From Hyphomicrobiales bacterium (GTDB lineage Bacteria > Pseudomonadota > Alphaproteobacteria > Rhizobiales > Rhizobiaceae): DNA of 64,000 nt. Positions 26,010-35,254 of the stretch are shown piece after piece; the stretch's first letter is position 1, and every line of letters begins with the position of its first letter. A program made the position numbers and the translations under genes. The notes below the pieces were generated by a model. That model saw nothing but the letters and a program-made list of their open reading frames with translations, did not search any database and had not been told where the DNA came from. The stretch spans positions 186,001 through 250,000 of the forward strand of contig UBJO01000016.1 in assembly GCA_900465665.1 (NCBI GenBank), read 5' to 3'.

Positions 26010-26831
26010 TTGAGACGCAATGTCCTGCCCGGATTACGCCTGTCGCTGGGCGTGACCCTTCTCTATGTCGGCCTTATCGTCGTCTTGCCTCTGGCCGCCC
26101 TGGTGTTTAAGGCGGCAAGCCTTGGCCCGGAGGACTACTGGCGCATCGTGTCATCCTCGCGGGCGCTCGCAAGCTATCGGGTCACGGTGCTTTCGGCGCT
26201 CGGCGCCACGATCTTCAACCTGTTTTTCGGCTTCGCGCTTGCCTGGGTGCTGACGCGCTATCGCTTCCCCGGCTGGCGGCTCGTGGATGCGATGGTCGAT
26301 CTGCCATTCGCGTTGCCGACCGCCGTTGCCGGTATCGCGCTGACGACGCTGTTTGCGGCGAACGGCTGGTTCGGCTCGGTGCTTGAAGCCATCGGCATCA
26401 AGGTCGCCTATACGCCTGTTGGCATCATGGTCGCCATGTGCTTTACCAGCCTTCCCTTCATCGTACGCACCGTGCAGCCGGTCCTTGAGGATCTTGACCC
26501 CGCATATGAAGAGGCCGCGCAGTCGCTGGGTGGTTCGGACTGGACGATCTTCCGTAAGGTCATGCTGCCGCTGCTGACACCGGCGCTCCTTGCTGGCGTG
26601 TCCTTGTCCTTCGCGCGCTCGCTTGGCGAGTTCGGCGCTATCATCTTCATCGCCGGCAACCAGCCGATGTCGACGGAGATCACGGCACTTCTCGTCTTCA
26701 TCCGGCTCGAGGAATACGATTACCAGGCGGCGGCCGCGATCGCCTCCGTCCTGTTGCTGACAGCCTTTGTCATGCTGGCACTGACCAACTGGATGCAGGC
26801 GCGGGCGCTGCGATACACGGTGAGGAACTGA
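26010..26831 (+). CDS. cysT: Sulfate ABC transporter permease CysT
   Basis: 273 residues with six membrane segments. The family pattern DLPFALPTAVAGIALTTLFA is present, and the EAA loop is EEAAQSLGGSDWTIFRKVMLP. TTG at 26010 is chosen as the start: AGGGA lies 9 bases upstream and the protein then begins MRRNVLPGLRLSLG, as in other CysT proteins. Reading further upstream enters the hairpin. Coupled closely to cysW (2-base gap). Confidence 0.9.
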   Translation: MRRNVLPGLRLSLGVTLLYVGLIVVLPLAALVFKAASLGPEDYWRIVSSSRALASYRVTVLSALGATIFNLFFGFALAWVLTRYRFPGWRLVDAMVDLPFALPTAVAGIALTTLFAANGWFGSVLEAIGIKVAYTPVGIMVAMCFTSLPFIVRTVQPVLEDLDPAYEEAAQSLGGSDWTIFRKVMLPLLTPALLAGVSLSFARSLGEFGAIIFIAGNQPMSTEITALLVFIRLEEYDYQAAAAIASVLLLTAFVMLALTNWMQARALRYTVRN

Positions 26832-26833
26832 TC

Positions 26834-27742
26834 ATGAGTAGCATTCCCACCCGCCGCAAACCGCCGCGCGTCGGCGATCAGCCGATCGTCCGACGGACCT
26901 TAATCGGCCTTGTGCTGATCATCGGCGCTTTCCTCATCCTGGCGCCGCTCGTTATCATCGGCGTCGAAGCCTTCGCCAAGGGCTGGCAGGTCTACAGCGC
27001 GACGATCAGCCATCCCGATACGCTGCATGCGATCATGCTAACGGTGCTGACCGCGTTGATCGCGGTGCCCATCAACACCGCCTTCGGCGTCGCAGCTGCA
27101 TGGTCGATCACCAAGTTCGATTTCTGGGGCAAGCGCTTCCTGCTCGTGCTGATCGAGGTGCCGTTCTCCGTATCGCCCATCGTCGCCGGCGTTGCCTATC
27201 TCTTCGTCTATGGGCTGCAAGGCATCTTCGGGCCGGCGCTCGAGGCCTACGACATCAAGATCCTGTTCGCCATTCCAGGCATCGTGCTCGCCTCAATGTT
27301 CGTGACCGCACCCTTCGTCGCGCGCGAACTCATCCCGCTGATGCAGGCACAAGGGCGCGATCTCGAAGAAGCGGCGACATCGCTCGGCGCGTCCGGCTGG
27401 CGCACGTTCTTCTCGGTCACACTGCCGAACATCAAATGGGCGATGCTCTATGGTGTCGTGCTTTGCAATGCGCGCGTGATGGGCGAATTCGGCGCCGTGT
27501 CTGTGGTCTCGGGCAATATTCGCGGCCAGACGAATACGCTGCCGCTGCATATCGAGCTGCTTTATCACGATTATCAGGCAACCGGCGCCTTCGCCGCCGC
27601 CTCGATCCTGGCGGTCATCGCCATCTTCACCATCATCGCCAAGGTGGCGCTCGAGCGCCAGGGCGCCGGCCGCCGCTCCAGCAACGCCAAGCCCGCCGCG
27701 TCTCCGTCGCTTGGTGCTCAGCCAGCAGAGAAAAACTCATGA
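26834..27742 (+). CDS. cysW: Sulfate ABC transporter permease CysW
   Basis: 302 residues with six membrane segments. A short Arg/Pro-rich cytoplasmic head precedes the first segment ([20 protein letters not shown]). The EAA loop reads [21 protein letters not shown], and [22 protein letters not shown] is the CysW signature region. The Ser/Ala-rich tail is longer than usual. Its stop overlaps the cysA start (ATGA at 27739). Confidence 0.92.
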   Translation: MSSIPTRRKPPRVGDQPIVRRTLIGLVLIIGAFLILAPLVIIGVEAFAKGWQVYSATISHPDTLHAIMLTVLTALIAVPINTAFGVAAAWSITKFDFWGKRFLLVLIEVPFSVSPIVAGVAYLFVYGLQGIFGPALEAYDIKILFAIPGIVLASMFVTAPFVARELIPLMQAQGRDLEEAATSLGASGWRTFFSVTLPNIKWAMLYGVVLCNARVMGEFGAVSVVSGNIRGQTNTLPLHIELLYHDYQATGAFAAASILAVIAIFTIIAKVALERQGAGRRSSNAKPAASPSLGAQPAEKNS

Positions 27743-28773
27743 AGATCCGCCTCGACCACGTCGTCAAAACCTTCGACACGTTCCGCGCTGTGCGCGACGT
27801 CTCGCTGGATATCCGTAGCGGCGAACTTCTCGCGCTTTTGGGGCCATCGGGTTCCGGCAAGACCACGATCCTGCGCATGGTCGCCGGTCTCGAATATTCC
27901 GATGGCGGCCAGATCTTTTTCGGCGACCAGGATGCGACCGACATTCCGGTGCGCGATCGCGGCGTCGGATTCGTCTTCCAGCACTACGCGCTTTTTCCGC
28001 ACATGACGGTCGGCGAAAACATCGCCTTCGGCATGAAGGTGTCGAAGGTCAAGCGCGACAAGGCTGCGATCGAAGCGCGCGTCACCGAGCTTCTGCGCCT
28101 CGTGCGGCTGGAGGGACTGGGCGACCGGTTTCCGGCACAGATTTCCGGCGGCCAGCGCCAGCGGGTGGCGCTCGCCCGCGCGCTGTCGGTCGATCCGAAG
28201 GTGCTGCTTCTCGACGAGCCGTTCGGCGCGCTCGATGCCAATGTCCGCCACGACCTGCGCCGCTGGCTGCGCGAGATCCATCACGAGCTCGGCATCACCA
28301 CCATTTTCGTGACCCACGACCAGGAAGAGGCGCTCGATCTTGCCGACCGAGTTGTCATCCTGAAGGACGGAAAGATTGTTCAGGAGGGCACGCCCGAGCA
28401 GGTCTGCCGCGATCCGCAATCGGCCTTCGTGATGAAATTCCTGGGTGACGCGAATGTGTTGCCGGCCGAAATCCGCTCTGGCGTCGCCTATGCCGGCAGT
28501 GCTTCGGTCGCGGCGCCCGGTATCGCCGATGGCACCGGCGAGATCTATGCGCGCCCAGCCGATCTGGATTGGTCCGGAGACGGCCCCGGGATCGGCGCCA
28601 GCGTCGACCGTGTTCTCGACAGGCCGGATGGCCGGCGTATTCTGGCAAGCACCGAAGGTGGCGTGCAGCTGGAATTCGACGTCGAGCCAGAGCGTGCTGT
28701 TCGGGCCGGCGATCGCGGCTTCGTGACAATACGCCGCGCCAAGGTGTTTAGCGCAGCGCAGGCCCGCCTCTAA
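27739..28773 (+). CDS. cysA: Sulfate ABC transporter ATP-binding protein CysA
   Basis: 344-residue ATPase. Walker A is GPSGSGKTT, the signature is [15 protein letters not shown], and Walker B is [12 protein letters not shown]. The C-terminal TOBE-like regulatory region is about 100 residues. Start ATG 27739 is fixed by overlap with the cysW stop. It drives sulfate/thiosulfate import by CysTW. The 3' end is only 12 bases from the convergent siderophore ATPase gene, with no room for a separate terminator. Confidence 0.93.
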   Translation: MKIRLDHVVKTFDTFRAVRDVSLDIRSGELLALLGPSGSGKTTILRMVAGLEYSDGGQIFFGDQDATDIPVRDRGVGFVFQHYALFPHMTVGENIAFGMKVSKVKRDKAAIEARVTELLRLVRLEGLGDRFPAQISGGQRQRVALARALSVDPKVLLLDEPFGALDANVRHDLRRWLREIHHELGITTIFVTHDQEEALDLADRVVILKDGKIVQEGTPEQVCRDPQSAFVMKFLGDANVLPAEIRSGVAYAGSASVAAPGIADGTGEIYARPADLDWSGDGPGIGASVDRVLDRPDGRRILASTEGGVQLEFDVEPERAVRAGDRGFVTIRRAKVFSAAQARL

Positions 28774-28785
28774 GCAGCTAGGCAA

Positions 28786-29538
28786 TCACATGGCGCCGTC
28801 GACGATGACGAGCGGCGTTCCCTGCGAGCAGTGCTCGATCCGCGCGTCGATCTTGTAGATATCGCGCAGCATGGTCTTGGTGATGACGTCGCCGGTCTTG
28901 CCGCTAGCCGCCATCTTGCCGTTGCTGATGACGACGGTGTTCTCGCAATAGCGCAGCGCGTGATTGAGATCATGAAGCGCGATGAGGACGATCATGCCAT
29001 CGCGCTTGGCGGTGGCGGAGATGAAGTCCAGGACCTCCACCTGGCGATGCAGATCGAGCGCCGAGGTCGGCTCGTCCATGAGCAGGACTTCCGGATTGCG
29101 AATGAGCGCCTGCGCAAGCGAGACCAGCTGGCGCTGGCCTCCGGAAAGTTCGCCCAGCCCGCGAAAGGCGAGATCGTCGATGCGCAGCGCCTTCAACAGC
29201 CGGTCGATCGCCGCCAGTTCCTCATCGGCAACCCGCCAACCGCTGCCCTGCTTGCCCGACAGCAAGACGGACTCGTAGACCGTCAACACGGCGTTGGCGC
29301 CGGTGTCCTGCGGCATGTAACAGATCGTTCGCGGGCCGGCTTCGGCACCGGAAAGCTCGACGAGCCCCGGCCCCTTGATCAGCGAGGCAATGCGTTTGAA
29401 GAGCGTGGACTTGCCGGCCGCGTTTGGGCCGATGATCGCGGTGACGCTGCCGCCAGAAAGATCGTCGATCCCGACATCCTGGAGCACCTTGACCCGACCA
29501 TAGGTCGCACCGACCTGCTTGAGCGCGAGCGCTACCAT
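28786..29538 (-). CDS. Iron-siderophore ABC transporter ATP-binding protein
   Basis: 250-residue FecE/FhuC-type ATPase. Walker A is GPNAAGKST, the signature is LSGGQRQLVSLAQAL, and Walker B is VLLMDEPTSALD. The H-loop is IALHDLNHALRYC. ATG 29538 overlaps the permease stop by 7 bases; longer readings to 29964 fall within the permease gene. It powers uptake of ferric siderophore with the FecCD-type permease upstream. Last gene of the operon. Confidence 0.9.
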   Translation of the reverse strand: MVALALKQVGATYGRVKVLQDVGIDDLSGGSVTAIIGPNAAGKSTLFKRIASLIKGPGLVELSGAEAGPRTICYMPQDTGANAVLTVYESVLLSGKQGSGWRVADEELAAIDRLLKALRIDDLAFRGLGELSGGQRQLVSLAQALIRNPEVLLMDEPTSALDLHRQVEVLDFISATAKRDGMIVLIALHDLNHALRYCENTVVISNGKMAASGKTGDVITKTMLRDIYKIDARIEHCSQGTPLVIVDGAM

Positions 29539-30596
29539 GCGCGTCTCCTGTTGCTGAAAATGAGGACGAAGAAGAACGGCACGCCCACCAGCGCGGTGAT
29601 CACGCCGATCGGCAGGATAGCGCCGGGAATGAGCATCTTGCTCACCACCGATGTCACGGAAAGAAGAAGGGCGCCGCAGATGACGGCTCCGGGCAAGAAG
29701 AAGCGCTGGTCTTCTCCGACGACCATACGCGCGATATGCGGACCAACCAGTCCGACGAAGCCAATCGTGCCCACGAAGGAGACCGGTATGGCGGCGAGCA
29801 GGCTGACGATCATCATCGTTTGTAGGCGCAGGCGGCGGACATTGACGCCCATGCTTGCCGCCTTGTCGTCGCCGAGCCTGAGTGCGGTCAGTGCCCAGGC
29901 ATCCTTCATGAACAGGGGTAGGGTCACGACAAGAATGCCGGCCGTGAACCAGACCTTCGGCCATGTCGCCTTGGTGAGGCTGCCCATGGTCCAGAATACC
30001 ACGGCGGCAAGCGCCTGCTCGGACGCCAGGTATTCCAGCAGCGACAAAGCCGCGTTGAAGGTGAAGACCAGCGCGATGCCGAGCAGCACAATGGTCTCGA
30101 CGCTCACGCCGCGCATTGTCGAGGCGAAATGGATGAAGAGTGCCGCGGCCATCGCCATCAGGAAGGCGTTGAGCGGCACCATGTACTGGATGGCGCCGGG
30201 AAACAGCGAAACGCCGCCGACCAACGCAAGCGCCGCGCCGAAGCTTGCCGCCGCAGAGATCCCCAGCGTGAACGGGCTTGCAAGCGGGTTGGAGAGGATG
30301 GTCTGCATTTGCGCGCCGGCAACCGATAGCGATGCTCCCACCGTGACCGCCATCAGGGCGATCGGCATGCGGATATCCCAGATGATCACGCGCAGCTGCG
30401 CAGCCACCGCGTTTGGGTCAGCAAGTGCTGCAAGCACGTCCGACAGCGCGTAGTTGGCCGGTCCGAGCGCCATATCGAGCGCGATGCTGAAACACAGCGC
30501 GATGGTGAGCGCGAGCAGGATCAGGATGCGGCGCAAGGCGAGGGCGCGATATTGCGCGCGCCCCGTAGCCGATGTCTCGATGGCGCTGACAGTCAT
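29532..30596 (-). CDS. Iron-siderophore ABC transporter permease (FecCD family)
   Basis: 354 residues with nine to ten membrane segments, as in BtuC/FecD. Conserved stretches are GASLSVAGAQMQTILSNPLASPFTLGIS near the first third and VGFVGLVGPHIARMVVGEDQR near the end, which contacts the ATPase. A single permease gene implies a homodimer. ATG 30596 has AAGGA 9 bases upstream and is preferred over GTG 30602. Confidence 0.9.
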   Translation of the reverse strand: MTVSAIETSATGRAQYRALALRRILILLALTIALCFSIALDMALGPANYALSDVLAALADPNAVAAQLRVIIWDIRMPIALMAVTVGASLSVAGAQMQTILSNPLASPFTLGISAAASFGAALALVGGVSLFPGAIQYMVPLNAFLMAMAAALFIHFASTMRGVSVETIVLLGIALVFTFNAALSLLEYLASEQALAAVVFWTMGSLTKATWPKVWFTAGILVVTLPLFMKDAWALTALRLGDDKAASMGVNVRRLRLQTMMIVSLLAAIPVSFVGTIGFVGLVGPHIARMVVGEDQRFFLPGAVICGALLLSVTSVVSKMLIPGAILPIGVITALVGVPFFFVLIFSNRRRAW

Positions 30597-30598
30597 GC

Positions 30599-31729
30599 TC
30601 ACATGTCCTTCAGGGAGACGAAATAGCCCTGCTTGTAATCCAGCGGCAGGAAACGGGCGTGGAGTTCCTTGAAGGTCGCTTCAGGATCGAGATCGGCGAA
30701 GAGATCGGGATGCAGCCACTTCGCCATCTCCTGGATCGCGACAAACTGATAGGGATTGTTGTAGAATTGGTGCCAGATGGCGTGCACATTGCCGTTGGCA
30801 ACGGCCGTGACGCCCGTGAAGGCCGGACGCTTGGTCAGGGCTTCGAGCTTGCGACGGGCTTCCTTCAGATCCGCGCCGTAGCCAACACCCACCCAGGCAC
30901 CGCCGGGGACGTATTTGTCCCAATTGCCGCCGGTCACGATGATCTGATCCGGATTGGCGGCAATGACCTGCTCCGGATTGACCGTTCCGAACGTGCCGGG
31001 AATGATATCCTTGGCCATGTTGATACCGCCGGCGATTTCGACCATTTTACCGAAATTCTCGTTGCCGAAGGACATGCAGCAATCATCCGAATAGCCGCCG
31101 GCGCGCTCCACGAAGACCATCGGCTTCTTCGGATCGCTCTTGTCGAGCACATCGGTCACACGCTTGATGCTGTCGGCGCGGAATTTGATGAAATCCTCGG
31201 CGACCGCTTCCTTGCCCATCAACTGGCCCATGACGCGCATGCTCGGCTCGGTGTTTTCCATCGGCTTCTCGCGGAAATCCACGTAGACGAGGGGGATGCC
31301 GACCTTGCCGAGCTTTTCGATATAGCCTGCTTCTTCCGTCGCGGTCTTGGCGTCGATGTTCATCAGGATGACATCGGGCTTCAGCGCCACCGCCTGCTCG
31401 ATGTCGAAGGTTCCGTCCTTCATGCCACCGAATGTCGGCAGCTTGGCAATATCGGGATACTTGGCGAGATAGGCGTCGTAGGATTCCGGATCAGCCTTTG
31501 GCAGATCGTCGCGCCAGCCGACCACGTGCTCGAACGGGTTCTCCTTGTCGAGAGCGGCGAGGAAGTAGATCTGCCGGCCTTCGCCGAGAATCATGTGCTT
31601 GACGGGCGTATTCACTTCGACGCTTCGGCCCGTCACGTCCTTGATGGTGACGGTGTCGGCCAGGGCCGGCAAGGCGGTCGAGAGGAAGAGGGCGGCGGCT
31701 AGTGCTTGGATCTTGCCAGTAAGGCGCAT
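30599..31729 (-). CDS. Iron-siderophore ABC transporter periplasmic binding protein (FecB-like)
   Basis: 376 residues with a Sec signal (about 1-24, cleavage after PALA). The mature start TVTIKDVTGRSVEVNTPVKHMIL is typical of class III metal-chelate binding proteins, as is ALKPDVILMNID. The protein is longer than average FecB. The substrate siderophore cannot be told. Its promoter region carries a RirA-type iron-responsive operator, so it should be induced by iron limitation. First gene of the three-gene importer. Confidence 0.88.
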   Translation of the reverse strand: MRLTGKIQALAAALFLSTALPALADTVTIKDVTGRSVEVNTPVKHMILGEGRQIYFLAALDKENPFEHVVGWRDDLPKADPESYDAYLAKYPDIAKLPTFGGMKDGTFDIEQAVALKPDVILMNIDAKTATEEAGYIEKLGKVGIPLVYVDFREKPMENTEPSMRVMGQLMGKEAVAEDFIKFRADSIKRVTDVLDKSDPKKPMVFVERAGGYSDDCCMSFGNENFGKMVEIAGGINMAKDIIPGTFGTVNPEQVIAANPDQIIVTGGNWDKYVPGGAWVGVGYGADLKEARRKLEALTKRPAFTGVTAVANGNVHAIWHQFYNNPYQFVAIQEMAKWLHPDLFADLDPEATFKELHARFLPLDYKQGYFVSLKDM

Positions 31730-31771
31730 TGGTGGGTCACTCCCTTGGAATTGACCCCGTCTATGATTTTA

Positions 31772-31786
31772 TGACTTTAACAGTCA
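31772..31786 (-). promoter_or_regulatory. RirA-type iron-responsive operator (IRO)
   Basis: TGACTGTTAAAGTCA on the minus strand is a perfect inverted repeat (TGACT/AGTCA) and fits the rhizobial IRO pattern TGA-N9-TCA. It lies 43 bases before the ATG of the siderophore-binding protein gene, where it would overlap the promoter. Confidence 0.7.
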
Positions 31787-31838
31787 AGTTATATCTTGCG
31801 ACTTGTCTGCAATTGACGGACGCTCAGCGTCAACGCTC

Positions 31839-32525
31839 TCAGGGCAACGAGCGAAGACGGAAGGCCTGGACGATTTCGGCGATGATCGACACTGCGATCT
31901 CCGCCGGGTTGGCCGCGCCGATATCGAGGCCGATCGGGCCATGAATGCGCTCCAATTGCGTCGACTCAAAGCCTTGCTCGCGCAACCGCTGGCGCCGAGA
32001 TTCCTGCGTTTTCCGACTGCCGAGGGCTCCGACATAGAAACAACCCGCGCGCAAGGCTTCCGCAAGGGGAAAGTCATCGATCCTTGGATCATGGGTCAGC
32101 GCGGCCAAAGCCGTGTAGCTATCGAGCGGTGACGTCTTCAGAACTTCCTCAGGCCATTCCGCGAGCAGATCTGCATCTTCGAAGCGTTCCTCCGTCGCAA
32201 AGGCGCTGCGAGGGTCGATAATTTTTATGTCGAAGCCGGCGATCCGAGCCATCGGCGCCAACGCCTGGCTGATATGCACCGCGCCGATCGCCACGATCCT
32301 GGGCGGCGGGACGTAGACATTGAGGAAGTAGCTCTTGCCGCCAATCTCCGCCTGGCTTGACTTGCCGGAGCGAAATGCGGCGGGCAATGCGGTCGCGAAC
32401 GGACCATCGTAGGCGTCTCCTTCGACGATCACCGTGTCGGTGCCGTCGGCAATGTTCGTGATCCGGACAACCGATTTTCGTGCCTCACGGGCGGCATTTA
32501 TGCGCGCCAGTTGTTCCGCCTTCAT
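31839..32525 (-). CDS. XdhC family protein, Rossmann-domain half
   Basis: 228 residues. After about 75 residues resembling the central part of XdhC/CoxI, the C-terminal XdhC Rossmann-like domain is clear: RIVAIGAVHISQALAPMAR, then DPRSAF, then YVGALGSRKTQESRRQRL and HGPIGLDIGA. XdhC-type proteins bind and sulfurate molybdenum cofactor and insert it into xanthine-dehydrogenase-family enzymes. The ATG overlaps the preceding gene's stop (ATGA), so the two halves are made together. No such oxidase gene lies in the window. Confidence 0.85.
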   Translation of the reverse strand: MKAEQLARINAAREARKSVVRITNIADGTDTVIVEGDAYDGPFATALPAAFRSGKSSQAEIGGKSYFLNVYVPPPRIVAIGAVHISQALAPMARIAGFDIKIIDPRSAFATEERFEDADLLAEWPEEVLKTSPLDSYTALAALTHDPRIDDFPLAEALRAGCFYVGALGSRKTQESRRQRLREQGFESTQLERIHGPIGLDIGAANPAEIAVSIIAEIVQAFRLRSLP

Positions 32526-32854
32526 TGGCCAAGCCTTTCGACATAAATGCGAATCCGGCCCCCGCAGGAAAGACCCGCGCGCCAAGCCGTTTCGTCCTCC
32601 ACGCCGAACTCCAGCATTTTCGCGTCGTCTCCCGCAATGACCGACATCGCTTCGGAGATCACGTCAGCCTCAACGCAACCACCGGAAACCGAGCCCTCGA
32701 AATTTCCATCGGCATCGACAACAAGGTGGCTACCGGCCGGGCGCGGTGCCGATCCCCAGGTTTCCACGACGGTCGCGATCGCAACGCGGCGACCGCTCTC
32801 TTGCCATTGCTGCGCCGTCTTCAGCGGATCCAGGCGATCCGATGCCTGTGCCAT
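32522..32854 (-). CDS. XdhC/CoxI-type N-terminal domain protein
   Basis: 110 residues corresponding to the XdhC_CoxI N-terminal domain alone: RVAIATVVETWGSAPRPAGSHL is the conserved core, then GSVSGGCVEADV with the family cysteine, and GLSCGGRIRIYVE. ATG 32854 has GAGGA 8 bases upstream. Together with the overlapping downstream gene it makes up a split XdhC. It is divergent from the mocA-like gene, which also serves the molybdenum cofactor. Confidence 0.87.
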   Translation of the reverse strand: MAQASDRLDPLKTAQQWQESGRRVAIATVVETWGSAPRPAGSHLVVDADGNFEGSVSGGCVEADVISEAMSVIAGDDAKMLEFGVEDETAWRAGLSCGGRIRIYVERLGQ

Positions 32855-33056
32855 TTCGCAATCCTCGTTCGATAGACCTGCTCTGAAGCCTATCAACTAC
32901 AACAGCCCCCTTTTCGTCGCAAACTGTTCTGAACCAACTTGGCGTGGAGTAGAAATCAAGCCGGTGTGAAGAAGGTTCCGAAGAGCACCAGCGGCGTTTT
33001 GAAAGTGCGAGTTTGCGATATATGAAGCGTGGCGGATGGCAAACGAAGGGCTGATG

Positions 33057-33671
33057 ATGAAAGAGCGATCTGTCGCCATTGTGGTGCTGGCTGCCGGAAA
33101 GGCGACCCGCATGGGGGAGGGCGGTCCCCACAAACTGCTCGCCGAGTTCGACGGCATCCCGCTCGTTCGCCGTGTCGCGCTTGCCGCAGGTGGTGCCGGC
33201 GCGTCGTCGGTCATCGTCGTCGTGGGGCATCGTCAAGCCGAGATCCGGCAGGCGCTGCACGGGCTGTCGCTGCTGATCGTCGAAAACCCCGCCTATGAGA
33301 GCGGAATGGCGAGTTCACTCAAGGTCGGATTTGCGTCGGCTGATGTCGATGACACGGATGGGGTTCTCGTGATGATGGCGGATATGCCGGCGATATCCGC
33401 CGAGCACCTCGATCGTCTGATCGCGGCTTTTCGAGATGCCGATACACTCTCCATCGTTCGTTCGGTCGCCAATGGCCAGCCTGGCAATCCGGTCATCCTC
33501 CCGGGCACACTCAAGGATGCGATCCTACGTCTGGAGGGTGACAAAGGCGCGCGCGGCATTGTCGAGGCATGTGGCCTGCCGATCATCGACGTCGAGTTCG
33601 GCGATGCCGCGCGATTGGATCTCGATACCCCTGAAGCGATCGTCAGCGCCGGCGGTATTCTCAAGGGATAG
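33057..33671 (+). CDS. mocA: MobA/MocA-like molybdenum cofactor nucleotidyltransferase
   Basis: 204 residues of the MobA-like NTP transferase family. The N-terminal nucleotide-binding signature is VAIVVLAAGKATRMG with the following HKLLAEFDGIPLVRR; VMMADMPAIS is the metal-binding region and GQPGNPVILP the substrate loop. Divergent xdhC genes make cytidylyl transfer to Moco (MocA, for xanthine-dehydrogenase-type enzymes) more likely than guanylyl transfer for nitrate reductase. ATG 33057 is 6 bases after GAAGGG; ATGs at 33054 and 33036 are alternatives. Confidence 0.82.
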   Translation: MKERSVAIVVLAAGKATRMGEGGPHKLLAEFDGIPLVRRVALAAGGAGASSVIVVVGHRQAEIRQALHGLSLLIVENPAYESGMASSLKVGFASADVDDTDGVLVMMADMPAISAEHLDRLIAAFRDADTLSIVRSVANGQPGNPVILPGTLKDAILRLEGDKGARGIVEACGLPIIDVEFGDAARLDLDTPEAIVSAGGILKG

Positions 33672-33710
33672 CCGCGTTTGTATCGACTGCCAACAGACCT
33701 TTATTCGCAA

Positions 33711-33728
33711 GCCGATCTGTCGATCGGC
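33711..33728. terminator. Hairpin between convergent mocA-like gene and cysG
   Basis: Arms GCCGATC and GATCGGC with a 4-base loop, in the 89-base gap between the two convergent genes. There is no clean T run on either side, so its role as a shared terminator is uncertain. Confidence 0.35.
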
Positions 33729-33760
33729 GTAATTTGGCCATCAACCTCCAGCGTCTCTGA

Positions 33761-35254
33761 TCAACAGGCTTCACGCTGCAAATCCAGCTTCGATTGTATG
33801 CCGTTCTGGCTGGACGCGTCGCGCGCGGCGAGTGCTGATCCAACCGCGATCAGCACCGGTTGATCATACCCGATGATCGCAATCCCCTCGCGGAGTTCCT
33901 CAAGCGACCCGCGCCAGTCACGCTGCGTGGCCCGGCTGACGTCGCTCATGACTATGACGGGTGTCGAAGGCGAAAGTCCTTCCGCAACTAGCCGCTCAGC
34001 AATCAGCGCCGCCGTCCTGCCGCCCATATAAAAGACTGTCGTGGTACGCGGGTCGGCGACGTTCGCCCAGTTCACATCCTCGGGAAGGGCGCCATGGCGC
34101 GAGTGGCCGGTGATGAAGCGCACGGATTGGGCGTGATCGCGATGGGTGAGCGAAATGCCGAGACGGGACGCCATAGCGCTTGCCGCCGTGATGCCGGGGA
34201 CGACATCGACGGGGATACCTTCCCGATCCAGATGCGCGATCTCTTCGCCGGCGCGGCCAAAGATCATCGGATCGCCCGATTTCAGACGGACGACCCGCTT
34301 GCCCGCCTTTGCGAGTTTGACCATCATGTCGTTGATATCTTCCTGGCGGCAGCTTGCGCGGCCGCCGCGCTTGCCGACAAGCATGCGCTTTGCCTCACGG
34401 CGGGCAAGCTCCAGCACCTCAGTGGAGACCAGATCATCGAAGAGTATTACGTCCGCGGCCTGTAAAGCGCGCACAGCCTTCAGCGTCAGCAGTTCCGCAT
34501 CACCGGGGCCGGCGCCGACAAGCGTGACCCGGCCTTGAAATATGTGGGCGGGCGCTTCGCAAAGCCTGGCTGCTTCCTCGATAAGCCACCTGTCAACGCC
34601 CTTCTCCGGCGTATCTGAACTGGAAAAGGCGCGATCGACGAACGTCTCCCAGAATGCGCGGCGCAAGGGCCCGGGCGCCAGCCGTTCGTTGATCTGCCCT
34701 CGCAGCGCCTGCGCCAAGCCCGCCCAACCCTTCAGCGCCTGTGGCAGCAAGGTTTCGATCCGCCGGCGGATCGCCTGGGCAAGGATCGGGGCGGCGCCGT
34801 CGGTCGACACGGCAACAATGACGGGCGAGCGATTGACGATCGAGCCGAACTGAAACTGGCAGTAATCCGGCTTGTCGATGACGTTGACGGGGACGCCCAT
34901 TGCGCGTGCTTCTTCGAAGAAGCGTTGAGCTTCGTCGCCATCTTCGCAGTCACCAATCGCCAGCGCGGCATGTTCGAGGTCCGCTGCTTGCCATTCGCGA
35001 AGGTTGTGACGAATGCTTGCGGATGAGTGCACCGGCTTTCGTGCGACGAGGGCCGTGCACACATCGCCGAGCTCTTCGGCGAATATCTCGACATGAGCGC
35101 CGCAGGCCGCGAGCAACTCGGCCTTCCAGGCCGCCGCATCCGTGCCGCCCGCGACCACAACGCGCTTGCCTTCCAGCGCCCAGAAAACCGGTAGCTTGGA
35201 GAGCGGCTCCATGCGGGCCGGGCCGTCATTGGGCTGCTGCTGCAAGACATCCAT
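33761..35254 (-). CDS. cysG: Siroheme synthase CysG (dehydrogenase/ferrochelatase plus uroporphyrinogen-III methyltransferase)
   Basis: 497 residues. Residues about 20-215 are the precorrin-2 dehydrogenase/ferrochelatase part; the NAD loop reads VVVAGGTDAAAWKAELL instead of the usual GGG.VA.RK. From about 237 the SUMT domain follows: VTLVGAGPGDAELLTLKAV, then VGKRGG and RLKSGDPMIFGR. It makes siroheme, the prosthetic group of NirB, from uroporphyrinogen III. ATG 35254 has GGGGGA upstream and overlaps the nasA 3' end by 29 bases. Last gene of the nitrate operon. Confidence 0.92.
   Translation of the reverse strand: MDVLQQQPNDGPARMEPLSKLPVFWALEGKRVVVAGGTDAAAWKAELLAACGAHVEIFAEELGDVCTALVARKPVHSSASIRHNLREWQAADLEHAALAIGDCEDGDEAQRFFEEARAMGVPVNVIDKPDYCQFQFGSIVNRSPVIVAVSTDGAAPILAQAIRRRIETLLPQALKGWAGLAQALRGQINERLAPGPLRRAFWETFVDRAFSSSDTPEKGVDRWLIEEAARLCEAPAHIFQGRVTLVGAGPGDAELLTLKAVRALQAADVILFDDLVSTEVLELARREAKRMLVGKRGGRASCRQEDINDMMVKLAKAGKRVVRLKSGDPMIFGRAGEEIAHLDREGIPVDVVPGITAASAMASRLGISLTHRDHAQSVRFITGHSRHGALPEDVNWANVADPRTTTVFYMGGRTAALIAERLVAEGLSPSTPVIVMSDVSRATQRDWRGSLEELREGIAIIGYDQPVLIAVGSALAARDASSQNGIQSKLDLQREAC

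Noticed and set aside
28831..30453. 540-codon + strand open frame
   Set aside because: Antisense to the siderophore ATPase and permease, which have clear motifs; the product has no recognisable domain.
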